From assembly GCA_002633005.1 (NCBI GenBank), contig NMRA01000431.1:123733-187732 (forward strand): DNA of 64,000 nt, given 5' to 3'. A program made the translations under genes and the position numbers. Below the pieces are notes generated by a model, which saw only the letters and a program-made list of their open reading frames with translations, did not search any database and had not been told where the DNA came from. Below, one piece after another: positions 45,333 to 58,719 of this stretch; positions within the stretch are counted from its first letter, which is position 1, and every line of letters begins with the position of its first letter. Source of the stretch: Phoronis australis. Lineage: Eukaryota; Phoronida; Phoronidae.

Positions 45333-46307
45333 AAATGCATCTAATTTTATTTTGATTTTATGCTGTATATTCACAACAAAGAAAAATTTTGTTACAGTAA
45401 TATTAATGATTTTTGTAAAAATTTGTCAAAATTGTGCTTTTCTGCCATATTGTCTACTGAATTGTAAAGTCTGTACCCTACTTGTGCTGCAACAATCTAT
45501 ATGTGGTAAAATGTCACCAATTTAAGACACAACATGGTAGACAGGTCAAATTTTATTTCCTTATTTTTTCCATAAAAGATGTGAAAAATCAACCTAATGT
45601 TTTACCAAGTTCAAGTTTTGCACTACAGCTACTGTTACACAAGATAAATTGTGGACATCCACAACAGTGTTAGAATCCCTTGAAAATTGAAAAACATCGC
45701 AATTTCGGCAATTAATTTTGACTGAAATTGAGGAGGTTTTACTATGCGAAAGCATAATGGGATGCATTTTTGCCAATGTCAAGTTGTTCAATACCGTAGC
45801 ATTTGTTCATCTCTGATGAATCAAACAATTGCATTTTTGTTGTAAAAGCTAGCGCCATTACTCGTGTCATCTAGTTCGTTGTTAGGTTGTTGATGATAGT
45901 AATCTATCCTAATCCAGGCTGAGAAGTGGTCAGCTGGTCTGCCTCACCTGCGGTTGTTGGCCTTGATAGTTATTAAGGTGTTTAATTCCTTAAAGCTCTC
46001 TTGAGCAGTTCTCACATGGAAACAGTGAAGACTTGTGGTGCAGTGTGATTACTATTCATAATTACCCTCCCTCTTTCATAATTACACTCCTTCTTTCATC
46101 CTCAGAAATTCATGCTAAGCTATAGGGAAGTAAACTCTCTACTCAGTCGAAATGTTGAAAAACTGTGGTAGTCGCTTGCTTTCGACGCGGCATATGTCTC
46201 TATGACTTCAAGTCTTGAGAAATTCATGGCGTGTGCACGATTACAATTTATAAGGCCGTACTCTCTTTTGTAGCCATATCCTCGTAGGGGCCGCTAGTTT
46301 GATTTTG
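45333..46307. other. Jagged intron, nothing identified up to the palindrome
   Basis: The last ~60 bp (CTCTTTTGTAGCCATATCCT, CGTAGGGG) resemble a reversed and diverged family D, an outer extension of the palindrome. Confidence 0.4.
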
Positions 46308-47645
46308 AAAAACAGAGCATAAAGCATAGTATCTGAAAGTTTCATATGAATCCGACGAGTCATTTCTGAGATAGGACGTGCCAAAGTTAGCCAAATTTGG
46401 ACATGTTTCAAGCCGGGCCTATATAACGTTAAGGTCAAATGTAACCCTAGAGAACTTGAGGTATGGCAGGACAGATTCAAATTCTCGGATATCGTATTTT
46501 CTTGTTATTAAACTGTTGCATGAGAGGATATCAAACATGTTATTAAAAAATGATAAGTTGGACACAACAAAATGGAAGGATAAGTTAAAAAAGTGTATAA
46601 TGTTACTGAGATTGAACACTTATCTGAAATGGAATTAGGTCAAGTTATGGAAACACATTATTTTACCAAGAATGTACTTTACTCTTCGCTAAATTTAAAT
46701 CAGAAGACACAGTCACATTATCTAATAAATGGCAGATTGTTGTAAATTCAAAAATTAAATTCTACAAGCTTTCTACTTTCATATAGTATCGGGGCTCAAT
46801 TTGACAACCTACAGGTCGCGACCTCAGACTTTGTTTGGTGACCTGGTAAAAATCTCAAGTTGCCACCAAGTCACCATGTGCTCAAAATACTACAGGAAGT
46901 AAACAGGCAACAGTTTGAAGTATTCAGCAAAAAGTGGAAGGGACTGCATCCTGATCCTCCGATCTTTCCTCAGGTAGAAATGAGGAAAGATCGGAGGATC
47001 AGGATGCAGTCCCTTCCACTTTTTGCTGAATACTTCAAACTGTTGCCTGTTTACTTCCTGTATTATTTTGAGCACATGGTAACTTGTTGGCAACTTGAGA
47101 TTTTTACCAGGTCACCAAACTAAGTCTGAGGTCGCGACCTGTAGGTTGTCAGATTGAGCCCCGATACTATATGAAAGTAGAAAGCTTGTAGAATTTAATT
47201 TTTGAATTTACAACAATCTGCCATTTATTGGATAATGTGACTGTGTCTTCTGATTTAAATTTAGCGAAGAGTAAAGTACATTCTTGGTAAAATAATGTGT
47301 TTCCATAACTTGACCTAATTCCATTTCAGATAAGTGTTCAATCTCAGTAACATTATACACTTTTTTAACTTATCCTTCCATTTTGTTGTGTGTAACTTAT
47401 CATTTTTTAATAACATGTTTGATATCCTCTCACGCAACAGTTAAATTACAAGAAAATATGGTATCTGAGAATTTGAATCTGTCCTGCCATACCTGAAGTT
47501 CTCTAGGGTTACATTTGACCTTAACGTTATGTAGGCCCGGCTTGAAACATGTCCAAATTTGGCTAACTTTGGCACGTCCTATCTCAGAAATGACTCGTCG
47601 GATTCATATGAAACTTTCAGATACTATGCTTTATGCTCTGTTTTT
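46308..47645. repeat. Long near-perfect palindrome (665-bp arms, 8-nt spacer)
   Basis: The left arm 46308-46972 pairs with the right arm 46981-47645 around GGTAGAAA (46973-46980). Mirror positions agree exactly where I checked (CAAGTTATGG at 46641 against 47312; the outer AAAAACAGAGC ends), so no net indel separates the arms. Differences are scattered single bases. The inner part (46791-47162) begins GGGGCTCAATTTGACAACC and carries CAGGTCGCGACCTCAG-like sequence related to the hAT-like ends at 8006. The outer part is a family D segment. The open frames here arise from symmetry. Confidence 0.95.
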
Positions 47646-47800
47646 CCTGAACGCTTAGAACAAGTTAGAAGTGTTCCACTTTTGCACGAGGGGCTATAAA
47701 AAAGAACTTTTATGGTTTCCATAAAAAAAACTATGAAGTTGCATAAAATGGAAATGAAATATTTTCAAAACTGTATAAGTGTTTTTGAGATCTTGTCTTG
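47540..47800 (+). repeat. Dispersed repeat family D, copy 3
   Basis: CTCAGAAATGACTCGTCGGATTC, ATATGAAACTTTCAG, TGCTTTATG, GTTCCACTTTTGCACGAGGGGC and AAGTTGCATAAAATGGAAATG follow the order of the copies at 27340 and 28550. It overlaps the outer right arm of the palindrome and runs past it, up to the MITE at 47816. Confidence 0.75.
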
Positions 47801-47815
47801 AATGCTGTGTCAAAT

Positions 47816-48026
47816 CATAGGCGGATTTAGGGGGGGGGGTCCAGGGGGCCCGGCCCCCCCTTTGCTGCCGCAAAAAATAAAACAGTAAGAGAGTAGGGAA
47901 ACCCCCCTCCAGACCTCCCCCCATTCGGTGCTATGCGCATCTACATTCGTGGTTCAGTTTGCGCAAATGCTTCCAACCGGACAAAATGTTGGGGCCCCCC
48001 CTTGTGATATCCTAGATCCGCCACTG
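47816..48026. mobile_element. hAT-type MITE (211 bp)
   Basis: It begins CATAGGCGGATTTAGG with a G-run and ends CCTAGATCCGCCACTG. CAAAT flanks both ends (47811-47815, 48027-48031) and may be the remains of a target duplication. The centre is G/C-rich (GGGGGCCCGGCCCCCC) and self-complementary. Confidence 0.8.
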
Positions 48027-48031
48027 CAAAT

Positions 48032-50896
48032 AAAGTTCAGTCATGTTATTGATACCATTGTTTTGTTTTAAGTGTACATTGTTTTTTTTGCTGAATTTTA
48101 CTAAAAGACCTAATTAATGTCGAAAGTCAAATTTTACAAGCTTTCTGCTTTCAGAAAATGTATGCTTTAGTTAAAATATATAGTTTTGCAGATATTTGGT
48201 AAATACATAGACTTGTCAATAAGCTAATACACAAGTTTAATGTTTCCCAACTCCCAAGATGCATATGTGTTTGTATGTGTCCTTACAAGATTTGCTCATC
48301 TTTTCCCATGGTTATCTTGTGAGGTAATTGGCAGTTGAAGCTGTCCTCCATTGTGGAAAATTGAACAATGAGAGGACAGTTGATTAAACCTAACTTGGCC
48401 CATTCATTCAGTGATTGGTCTGTTGCAATGAATGTTGGGTTCCCACAGTCATCTACAGCAGTTTTCATATCAAATTAAGGTTTAACTTATCGGAAAACTT
48501 ATTTAATGACCTCCATTCTACCTCATACATGTCAAAAATCGAAGCTATGTCAAGTATATATTTTCTGTTTTATGTTATGTGCCTTGATTTTATTATGTTA
48601 CCACCCTTTGTAAGTCAAAACTTTAATCTTAATGTATTAAACAGCAAATTCAATTTCTCAATTCAACAAACCAATCTCGCCGACCAATCACTTCATTGAT
48701 CGACAAGCATAGTCGCGAAACACTCGCTTTTCATTCGATTTTCTAATGTGTTACAAGGTATTAAATTCTTCGCAAGAAACTGGCTCTCTTGATATTCCTT
48801 GGTTTTACATGTAATATGGTATTCTGTGTTGTGTGTTGACACTCAATAGATATCAAGATCGTTCCAATTCTGTTCTAGATACTGTTGATATCACTTTATG
48901 CATTTTCCATGGCACCCGTTGTTTGCTCTCAAAAGTTTGAATAGTTTGCTCTGAAGACTACTTTTAACATCATGTTAGCTTTACCCTGTCTCAGATTTTC
49001 ACTGAGCCATAGTATTTTCGAAGCTGTTTGCTGATATGGTGTCATTAATAATTTACGTGTTGGCACAACTCAAATATTTACTCATGAAATGCCCTTGAGC
49101 TAGAGTACTGAAGCATTATCTCCAAAAAATCATGTAATGGTACTTTAAAGTTATGTTTGGCTATTTGGAAAATAATCCGATGATCAAAATGTAATTTACA
49201 AATACTTGATATAAAATGCCAGTCTAGACACTGCTGTTGCATTTTCCAGTCTTTTGGATATGATATTAATCAAATATCTATGGACCTGGATGGCTGCTTG
49301 GCTTTTGCTCTTGTACACATCACAACTATAATTATGCTCTTACTGGTATTACAATACAATTATTATTTTCAATGCTTCAGACTGTCCTGTAAAAAGACAA
49401 TGGGTCAGTTATTGGTGACCAGCAGTGAGTAAATAATGGCCAACAGTGAAATTTTATCTTCTATTTCTTAACCAAAAAAAATTTCAAGTTTTTACTTTTT
49501 TATTAGCACAACTTGTCAGATGAGGTCAACCAACCCACTATGGTATTTTGAACATGTTGTAAAGCAGCAAGGTTTTGGAAATAAGTAACAGTTTTGGCAT
49601 TTTTTGTTGGAATTTGAGTAAAGTAATTACTTTATGGTATTCTCCAGCAACTGAGGTAAAGCTGAGTGAACTCAGAGGGCTTAGAAACGCTAACTTAAAG
49701 ATGTAAGGCTAGTCTATAACCACATTTTGGAAGCGGTATAGTATTGCTGAGTGTCAACCAATTGCACAAATAAAAGAGAGATTGAGATTAGTTTGGTGAA
49801 ATACTTTTTGGGTACAATAAGGTGAATGTGTGAGAGCGATTATTGCTGTGTAGTGTAGCATGAGCCAACTGGTAATATCTTGCACTGAAAATGGGGCTGT
49901 TTCCCAGAAGTTGGGCAGGCCACAAGACACTTCAATATGCATCTCATTGAAGCCAGCCTTAATTCACTTATGTTCTGAGTGATGAGCCTTTGACAGATGT
50001 CAGTGACTGTAGCTTTTGTCTTCTTGTCTGATTGTCTTGGTAATAGATGTGCCTTCTTATATGTTTTCTTGTGATGGTGACAGATCCCAACGGTCCATGA
50101 TCGACCCTGAGATAGGGCTAATTACTGGTTTGTGAAAGTGTTGTATTGTTAATTAGAGAATAATATGCCTTTGTCGTCATGAGGTCTTCATAGTGAGCAG
50201 CTTCAAAGATGAGACTGATTTATTAGTCGGCTGTTTTTTGTAGTGAGCATTATATTGTGATTCTTGTCAGGCTATGTATTCAGAAACAAAACCATTTGAT
50301 TGGCCAGAAGAACTTAACATCATCTAGAATTGTGGCCGATATGTGCCTGTTTATAGATCTTTGTCAATGAAAAGAAGACCAGGTCTATCTACTATTGATA
50401 ATTTGAGAACATCCATATAATATCAACAATCTTTATTTGAATTTTGAGCTGTCTTAATCAATTACTAAGTGTTCCAATTGCACGACAGTAAGAAACTTGT
50501 CTAGAATGTGCAACCCGTATCTGACCCAGCTATTTCCATGCTAATTGTCTTTTTAACATTTCCCTAGCCTCTACACCTGTGCTTCTCTTTGTTATGTGAA
50601 CCATGTGTAACAAGTCATCTTTACTACGCTTACTCCAAAATCTGTGAGTCTTGCAATATGCTCTGTTTGTTTGGTTACATTGCAGCTTCAATACCAGATT
50701 TTGTATTTGCGAATTCTCCTTGTTCCTTAAGGTTTAATAAACCCTTTTCATCTACCTAGTAACTAACCATAGGTCTTATGTGATATCAGGGCCCCGGGCC
50801 TAATCTTTCCACTGGAATTAAAAATGGAAATATTTTTGACGTTGTATATTCTACTTTTGTGTTCACTCAAGAAAAGTGTTCATTATTCCATTCTTG
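48032..50896. other. Jagged intron with one repeat F copy
   Basis: Repeat F at 48675-48790 (CCAATCTCGCCGACCAATCA, GCGAAACACTCGCTTTTCAT, GCAAGAAACT). Nothing else identified. Confidence 0.45.
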
Positions 50897-50989
50897 AATA
50901 CATAATGCTTTAGATGGTTAACTTTCTAATACATAATGGTTTAGGTGGATAGCTTTCTAATACATACTGGTTTAGGTGGATAACTTTCT
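50897..50989. repeat. 31-bp tandem repeat, three copies
   Basis: AATACATAATGGTTTAGGTG, GATAACTTTCT with one or two changes per copy; starts at 50897, 50928 and 50959. Confidence 0.93.
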
Positions 50990-51355
50990 AGTCCTAATTT
51001 GCAATTGATGACTGCAGCATTAAAGCAAAAATTGAGTTTAAACTTGAAATTTTTATCCTAAATCTCAAGTTTTTGATTGAGTTTGTACCTTGAAACTAGG
51101 GGTCATGAACTTGCTCTAGAAACGCATATACATGAACCATAGTGTGCTCAAGTACAGAATAATAGACACTTAGAGTTTGTGCAAAAGTATAAAGGAAAAT
51201 AGCAAAAATAATATCGAGTTTGATTTCGAGTACAAAGATTAAAGCCCAGCCCCAGAATCATTAGTCATCAATTATTATGGGCTTACTGCAACATTATCCA
51301 GGCGAAGAGCTTTGAGTCGAGCAATCCCCAGGGCAGTTATACAGGAGCAATATAC
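50990..51355. other. Jagged intron, nothing identified
   Basis: No exon or repeat recognised. Confidence 0.4.
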
Positions 51356-51440
51356 GAGACATGTCGTTCACATGAATTACTTTTCACCAACAAATACTGA
51401 GATATGCCGTTCACATGAATTACTTTTCACCAACAAATAC
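51356..51440. repeat. 43-bp direct duplication
   Basis: GAGACATGTCGTTCACATGA .. CAACAAATAC is repeated 43 bp on as GAGATATGCCGTTCACATGA .. CAACAAATAC. Confidence 0.92.
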
Positions 51441-51929
51441 CCGACAAAAAGTGCCTTTACTGATTCAATTCCCTATTCTGTTTCAAAATACTACATACAA
51501 AATTGAAGTACTTTTGCAACACAACTGTACAAAGGTTTGAACATTTTAGTAGTGGTTTGTTGTGTTCAAAATATACCGTCAAGGTAGTTTTGAAGAAGTT
51601 CTAGTAACCATTTTGCAGGGCTTAAAGCTCCTACAAAATAATTAAATTGTGAAAACATTTACAAATCAGTTAAACGTTTCATCAGGAAGCTCTCTCAACA
51701 AATAGATCCCTTTTGATCTTGCTTATGGTAATATATGGCCAACAAATGGAATTTTATTTTCTGATTTTTCTATCAAAGATAGGTTGCATCAAAGTAATAC
51801 TTTCACATGTTCAAGTTCTGCACCCTTGCCACTATTGAACAATGTTTTGAACAATGGTGAACTTTTGCAACAATTTTAAAAGCTCTTGAAAACATGAGAA
51901 AAGGACAGTTTAATTTGACCAAAATTGAT
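51441..51929. other. Jagged intron, nothing identified
   Basis: No exon or repeat recognised. Confidence 0.4.
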
Positions 51930-52272
51930 GAGATTTCAGTGGGTACATATCCAGATACCTCAACTATATAGAACTCTGGTAAAGTCAGTGGGTACATATA
52001 CTTATACCTCAACTATGTAGTACTCTGGTAAAGTCAGTGGGTACATGTCCTTATACCTCAACTATGTAGTACTCTGGTAAAGTCAGTGGGTACATATCCT
52101 TATACCTCAACTATATAGTACTCTGCTAAAGTCAGTGGATACATATCCTTTTACCTCAACTATGTAGTACTCTGGTAAAGTCAGTGGGTACATATCCTTA
52201 TACCTCAACTATGTAGTACTCTGGTAAAGTCAGTGGGTACATATCCTTATACCTCAACTATGTAGAACTCTG
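51930..52272. repeat. 49-bp tandem repeat, seven copies
   Basis: Unit GTAAAGTCAGTGGGTACATA, TCCTTATACCTCAACTATGTAGTACTCTG. The first copy is diverged (AGATTTCAGTGGG), the others near identical. Starts run from 51979 every 49 bp to 52224. Confidence 0.95.
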
Positions 52273-55200
52273 GTGTAAAGTGTTAGTACACATCTCAACA
52301 ATATAGCCTAGTACTGCCATTGAAAGGAACGGTAAGAGTCACATCAACTGCCTTAAGACACTTCTGTATGTCACGACTTCCAAGATATTACGAGCAAGTG
52401 AGTTTCCTGAGATGGAAATGAGTGCGCCAATGTACTAATGCAAAGGACCGTACTACTGGAATAATTACAATTTGTTAGGTCACCCTGCACTTAGACACAC
52501 TTTCCCAAGCCATTCTACCCAGGCAGTATTATTATAGTCACACTGCTCTGTTGCACGACCATTGCACTACTCGTGCTTTTTGCCTCTGCTGCAAAACTGA
52601 AAGAAGGTTGTTCATAGTTCTGTTGTGGGGTTCATACCCTGGCCAACAGCTTGTTTGTGGTTTCCCAGGCTGTCAGGTTGGTTAGCAGAAAAGATTAGAC
52701 AGGTGATGAAAGCAGTGATGCTTTAAGAATGTTTGTGATGAACAACATCAAGAGTTAACTGTTAACAACATACTACAGAACCTCTGTAGTACCGTAATTC
52801 TCAAATTGCCTATCCCACATACCACTTGTACCATACTTCTCCACTGGCATGCCTATCCTTGTCTTTAGTTATGTGTGGCACTGTTCCTAACCACTAGCCT
52901 GCCCCTATTTATTGCAGATCTTTTGAGGTACTATGTTTCTCCACTGACATGGCTACCCCTATCTCCAGTGCTATACTATACATAACCACTAGCCTGCCCC
53001 TACTTGCAGATCTTCTGAAGTATTATACTTCCTCACCTACATGCTCATCCATATTGAAAGTCATCAAAAGTGTTACTGCAATTCTTCACTTATTTCGCAC
53101 AAAAATAATTGCTGAAATGGTCATTTTCTATTTTTCAAAGGCTTGTTACATTTTCCCAAATAGTGGCATTTAACTGTTTGAAGTCATCTACACACTGTAA
53201 TCTGTGCTTTTAACAGACAAAAATTGTTTAATTTTTACTTCTATGGAGAAATTTAACAAAATAAAATTTCACTTATTGCCTAATTTTGCATGCTAAATAA
53301 GTGAAGACTAATAATTTCCCACTTGCCTATCATCATATTGCATCACTTGGCTTACAGACAAATGAAAGGGTTGTAAATGTGAATCAGGGTGGAGGTCCCA
53401 TTCACGGGCAGTGTTAAGTCAGATTTGTCTGTTGTTCATCCATAGCTTTTATGTTCTGAATGGATGGAAGTAAATTATTTCTTTAAAGAAAACTCATTTT
53501 AAAGTGGACATTTATTTCTATACCTACCTATTTGCTGGAAGTGTTTTCAGCACCCTTGCTCACCTGAGGGGAAGGTGCTGGTATCTTCTGAAATATAACA
53601 TTTTTGGGTAAGAGAAAATCCCCCGTCATCACCAATGCTCAGTTCTCAAAATGCTCAAAATTTCACTGTGTGTTTCTTACTGGCAGTCTACTACGGCATA
53701 TAAAGTTTAAAAATAATCAAGCAAAATTGTCTTCTTGTTTATTCTTAATTTTAATCAAATAAAATTTTACTGTCTTACCATATGGTGTTCTAATTAAGGT
53801 TTTAACATACCCATCCCTAAACTATCATGGAAGATCAGCAGCTCAGCTAGTCCAGTTATCTGCACTGTTTAACACATGTCATAGGTAAAAAGTTTTTCTG
53901 TATCTAGTAATCTGAAGATTCCAACTTCATACCTTTCATGGTGTTAGTTGAGATTTTCTTTGCTGTCATGCCTATAACAATAAATGTGAGGGTGTCACTT
54001 GTGCTTAGTCAACAGCAAGTGAATCCTGGATGCCTTGTTTGGTGTTGATTAAAACAATAATTTAGCCATTTTTCCTGAAAAAAGAAGACATTTGAAAATG
54101 CATCAACTTTCTGACTGGCTTTATAAGTTGAAATGTTTTCGTCAATCAATCAATTCCCTCTCAGGAATTGATTTGTGAAGATATTCATCTTGCTGAGGCT
54201 AAATACAGGAAGCCAGTACTTGTGAGATGTTTCCGTGGACAACGCTTCGTTAACTGTGTGTACACATTGCGGAATAAATTGTCTTACTATGGATTATTGC
54301 ACACAATGGTAATAGAGTCAGACAACTGTTAATCACTAGTGTCCAATGACCTGTGTTAAGATGATTCCTCTGCGGTATACTCCCTGTGCTAGATCTGTGC
54401 TTTCTCTGCTTAGCAGGAGTTAAAAAGTAAGCATGTGCATTTTCTTCCTGACAATCAATAAATTTTAAAGAAATGCGATTTTTTGTATGAAATTCACCTC
54501 GCTTTATTTCTGGTGTTACATATATTTTAGCCATAGAAAGTTGTGTAATTTGTTCTGGTTTGAGTACGACGTATTTTGAAAGCGGCGCCTCACTGTTTAA
54601 AAAATGCCCATCTGCATCATTTTTAGCATAATTCTCTTTTCAAAGCTACCGAAACGTGTCTTGGTTTGGTTTTGTCTTGGGGTAGTCCCCCTTAGCAAAG
54701 GTATCACCAACATTAAGGTAATTTTAAACGAAAGATTAGCAAAGTTACCATATCGACCTTACTTTCCTTTATTTACAGGTCGAAATAGACAAAGGGCAAC
54801 TGTTTGTTGGTTGATTGATCAAAAGGTGACCGTGTTAACATTTTCAATGTACTGAAACCAAAACACTGGAATCACATTTAACTTGAACTGAGGCATAAAG
54901 ATAGTGACCTAAGCTACTCTATTATTGTAAGATAATTTTTGACTTTCCCACAAAAAGATGGATGTAAGTGTTGTTCTCTCTTATCAAGAGCTTGGCTGTC
55001 TGACGTAAATGTGACGTAGTAATTGTGTGGTTGCTTTTTGACCGTGAAATTACTGTACACGGGTATAAATGAGTGTACCTGGGCTTAGTAAATGACCGCT
55101 TTTGTTATGCTTGGGTAAAATTTGATGCGTCCTCAACCACGGTATTGATTGGAAAAACTGTGAATTCTTTGCAGTCTTCTAAGGAACTTGACTCGTGAGA

Positions 55201-58200
55201 CAATTTGCTGCCTCTGTCACCTGTGTCTTTGTATTCCCCCCTTTAATTATAGACAAATATTAACTTGTCATTTCTGCCTGGCTACCACATTGCTGCCTTA
55301 GTCACATAGCTATGGAGGCAGGTCTACTCAATTCTTGGGATGACACAAACTACCATAGCCTGACACAGCATAACTATTTTAACAGCCATGTTTCACCTAG
55401 TAAAGCCAGACTTTTCCTATTACAAGGATTAGATTTCCTTAGAGATTGGGTAGGAGTGCAATGTCTTATATGATCATAACAGCCAGATATTGCTAAACAT
55501 TCTTTGAATTATGTAAATCTGCTATTCAAAAGTTGTTTTCTTTACTTTTTCTTAATACTATGTGGTCTATTTACCAGTTTTTTTGAAAAGCAGTTTTTGA
55601 TTAATTTGTGTGAAAAAGTACTTCATATGCAAAAGAGCAACACAAGTGGCAAGAACTTCAAACATTAACTGTACTGAATTACGCAGACAAGAGCAAGTTT
55701 CTTGATAGAAAAGTAACATCATTCTAGCCTTGGCAAGAGTTTACCATGTGTTACAAGGGAACCAGTAGTCATACTAGCTTTTCTGGCAAGCTCCTGAATG
55801 CCACTGTGGTTATGAAAGTTCATATAGCTAACTATGGTACTTTCGGGACCTTTCTCTGAACTCTAGCGAAGTCATTGGCCAGGCTCTGACATTAATTCTG
55901 CACCTTTGCGCTGAAGAGAATGTTCCCACACTCTCATTTCAACAGTTCACTAAGAGCCAGTGCATACAGTTTATTAAACACATCTCAAAACATCATCAAA
56001 ACTCTTGAGCACAGTAAACACATTATATCAACTCCCTCACTTGCATAACATCTGCAGTATGTTGGTGAAACGTCACCAGATCTGCAAGGTTTACAGTTTC
56101 AAGCTTTCCTCATGCATAGTCATGGAAATATCAGTTTGTAAACTTCTAGACCAGTCATTTTTCATTCTAGACTAGCAGCATAAATATGGTCTTGCTGTCT
56201 CCACTCTGCCTTCTCTTAGATCAGAAGTTACTCACATGACTAGATAAATAATTATTATTTGTTTTCCTTAGTTTTCTTTCTTGAATTGATGTGCTTGAAA
56301 TTTCCCTCCAAAACTGTGATATCATTAGCCTACATATGATGTAAAGTATCTAGAGGATCCATTCCCTTCTCATGACGCAGCTTGAGTTATGCACTTTTAG
56401 CTGTTTGCAGGAAAATTGTACTCAAGTGGTCTTGTTTTATTCCTTGTTCTTATGCAAGTCCTAGATGCCGTTCATGTTTCTAATAGTTTCCCATGGGCTG
56501 CAGCAGGGTAACAGCTGGCTCTGCTCTGACCAGAATAGGGACATGTAACATGACAGCAATTTCACAGCTGTCTGAAGCTGGGTTGACCAGTGATGGATGA
56601 GCCATTACAGGCCATTGTTTCCAGTGCACTTGTGGGGGAGGGCCAACAGTCTGATAGCCTTTTGTGTTGACAGTGTATATTCAGTCTGGGGGCATTATTA
56701 TTTACTATGTATTTTGTGGTAGTCTACTGTTAAGAGTTATTTACCCCCATGCAGCGCCTCCTAGAAAACCATTCTTTTGGTTCATGTTTTTATTGTGGAA
56801 CCCTTTGTTTTTGATGTGGAAAGTTAGCATTACTAATTACATAATATTACTTAACCACTGATACATCTGCTAAAGGTAGTAGTACGAAAACTTCTGATAT
56901 ATGGTGATATTGACCATCCTGACCATGAAATATAATTATTTCATGCTGTCTGGAGGTCAATGTACACTGTAGAAACTAAACCCTGACAACGAAGCGAACA
57001 GATGATGTCAGTCCACCAAGGTAAGTAAGAGCATGCTAATCTGGTAAGAGACAAAAAAGTCAAGAGTCAAGCGGTAAGAAGCATCAGTTAAAACAAATGT
57101 GAACTGATCTCTTGGGTGTATCGGTCCATGTGACTTGATATCACCTTCGGGATTCGTACTTATTTGTATTCTACTGATAACAGTCTGAATGGAGTCTGAA
57201 TGGAGTTGTGTGCGATAGATGCAAAGGGGAGGAGTCACCACTGTAAATTTGATTTGCTTAAGTTTGAAGTTTGAGATTTTTACTTAAAAATTGATGTTGC
57301 ATGGGTCATTCTCAAAGGACATGCAAATGTTTTGACCTGGGTTTCTGAGTGACATGCCAAGAATTGTACAATGACACTTGGCTTACCTCAACATCCAACT
57401 GCTTCCTGGTGGTTTGGTAATTGGCCCAATTGTGTGCCCAGCAGAATTAATGAGGAACGTATTATTCCAACATTCAACAAACGTTTTAGATTCTAAAAGT
57501 CACATTTCTTGTGCAGTTTTCAAAATTCGAAAACCTTATCACGCATGCTTTTCATGAAGTATTCAAATATGCTATTTACAAACATTCAAAATGAAAATTT
57601 AATAATACTATTGTAGCCCCAATGTGTTTATGATGGGTCTCATTGTCTGCAGAATGATAACATCAGCAGCTCGAGGCAATTTAATTAACCGCAACAGCAT
57701 GGTGCCTTTGATCTAAACTGGTAGATTCTGTGGTGTGCAAACTGGTCTGGTTGCCCAATCTCGACTGGTTATGGTGCCAACATAGGATTCTTTTCATGTT
57801 ATGTCGCATGGTTAAAAAGCATTAAAAGTTGCGAATATGATGCCAGTGAAACTAATACATTTGTGGTGTATGTACTTCTATAATGCCTCACAATATTGTC
57901 ACTCAGGCTGTAGATCTACATACAGTAGTGATGTGTGTACTTCCATAATGCATCGCACATCACCAACGCTTCTGATCTGTGCATGCTTCATCCTTCTCAA
58001 CTCCCTGTGGGGTATAGAAGACATACATCAGGAGTTGCTTGTGCAAAGATGTGACCTTGTCAATCAAATGTTATGGACTACTGGCCTGCTACTCAGGCTC
58101 ACTTGAGTGGTATGAAGATTTTGATGTCACAGTGGGCCCTGTTCTTTGGCTTGCCCTAAAACTTGGTCTTATTGCAGAATATTTTCTTATTGCAAACATT

Positions 58201-58719
58201 AGATTACATAGGAATATTTTTCAATCACATGGACCACCAATCTCCCATTAAAGCTGGAATAGTATGCTTCCTCAGTAACCTCACCATTCAACCTTTGGTG
58301 ATTGGTGTTCCTTGAAATATCCTTGAGTATAAAATCTGCATTCAATCAAATGTGAGACTGGTATATTACTGTGTCTATGCAATTTAAGCCTGTTCAATTT
58401 AACAAGAAATTGCAGTCATTATCTTTTTAGTGACCATGTTTGCTTCAATGACAGTGTTGTGCCTCTGCCCATTTCTAAGCACTGCATATCCACATTGAAG
58501 GATGTCATGCAAACATTCAAAATCAGCATCTGATGTCTCAATTGTGAGTTTTCTTGCTACATGGTAAATTTGCCCGCATTTTTGAAAGTACTGACACTAC
58601 ACACTATATTCGAACCCGATTAACTGCTCATCTTAACTACACCTAAATTAAGTTTAAGTTTTGATTGCCCGTTTGCATAATTCAAGAACTTTGTTTTTGG
58701 CAATCTGACGAAAGAATCA
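52273..58719. other. Jagged intron, long unassigned stretch
   Basis: No Jagged exon or other gene recognised. A minus-strand 94-residue frame (54534-54250) is fairly polar and starts MAKIYVTPEIKRGEF, but it matches no family I know. CTCCACTGGCATG/CTCCACTGACATG and CACTAGCCTGCCCCTA are locally duplicated near 52840-53000. Confidence 0.4.

Noticed and set aside
46860-47123. Mirror-image 87- and 67-residue frames with the same peptide
   Set aside because: They are produced by the palindrome; the same peptide is read on both strands.
54250-54534. 94-residue minus-strand frame (MAKIYVTPEIKRGEF..)
   Set aside because: Polar and tidy, but with no splice context or family I can name. Not enough to call a gene.
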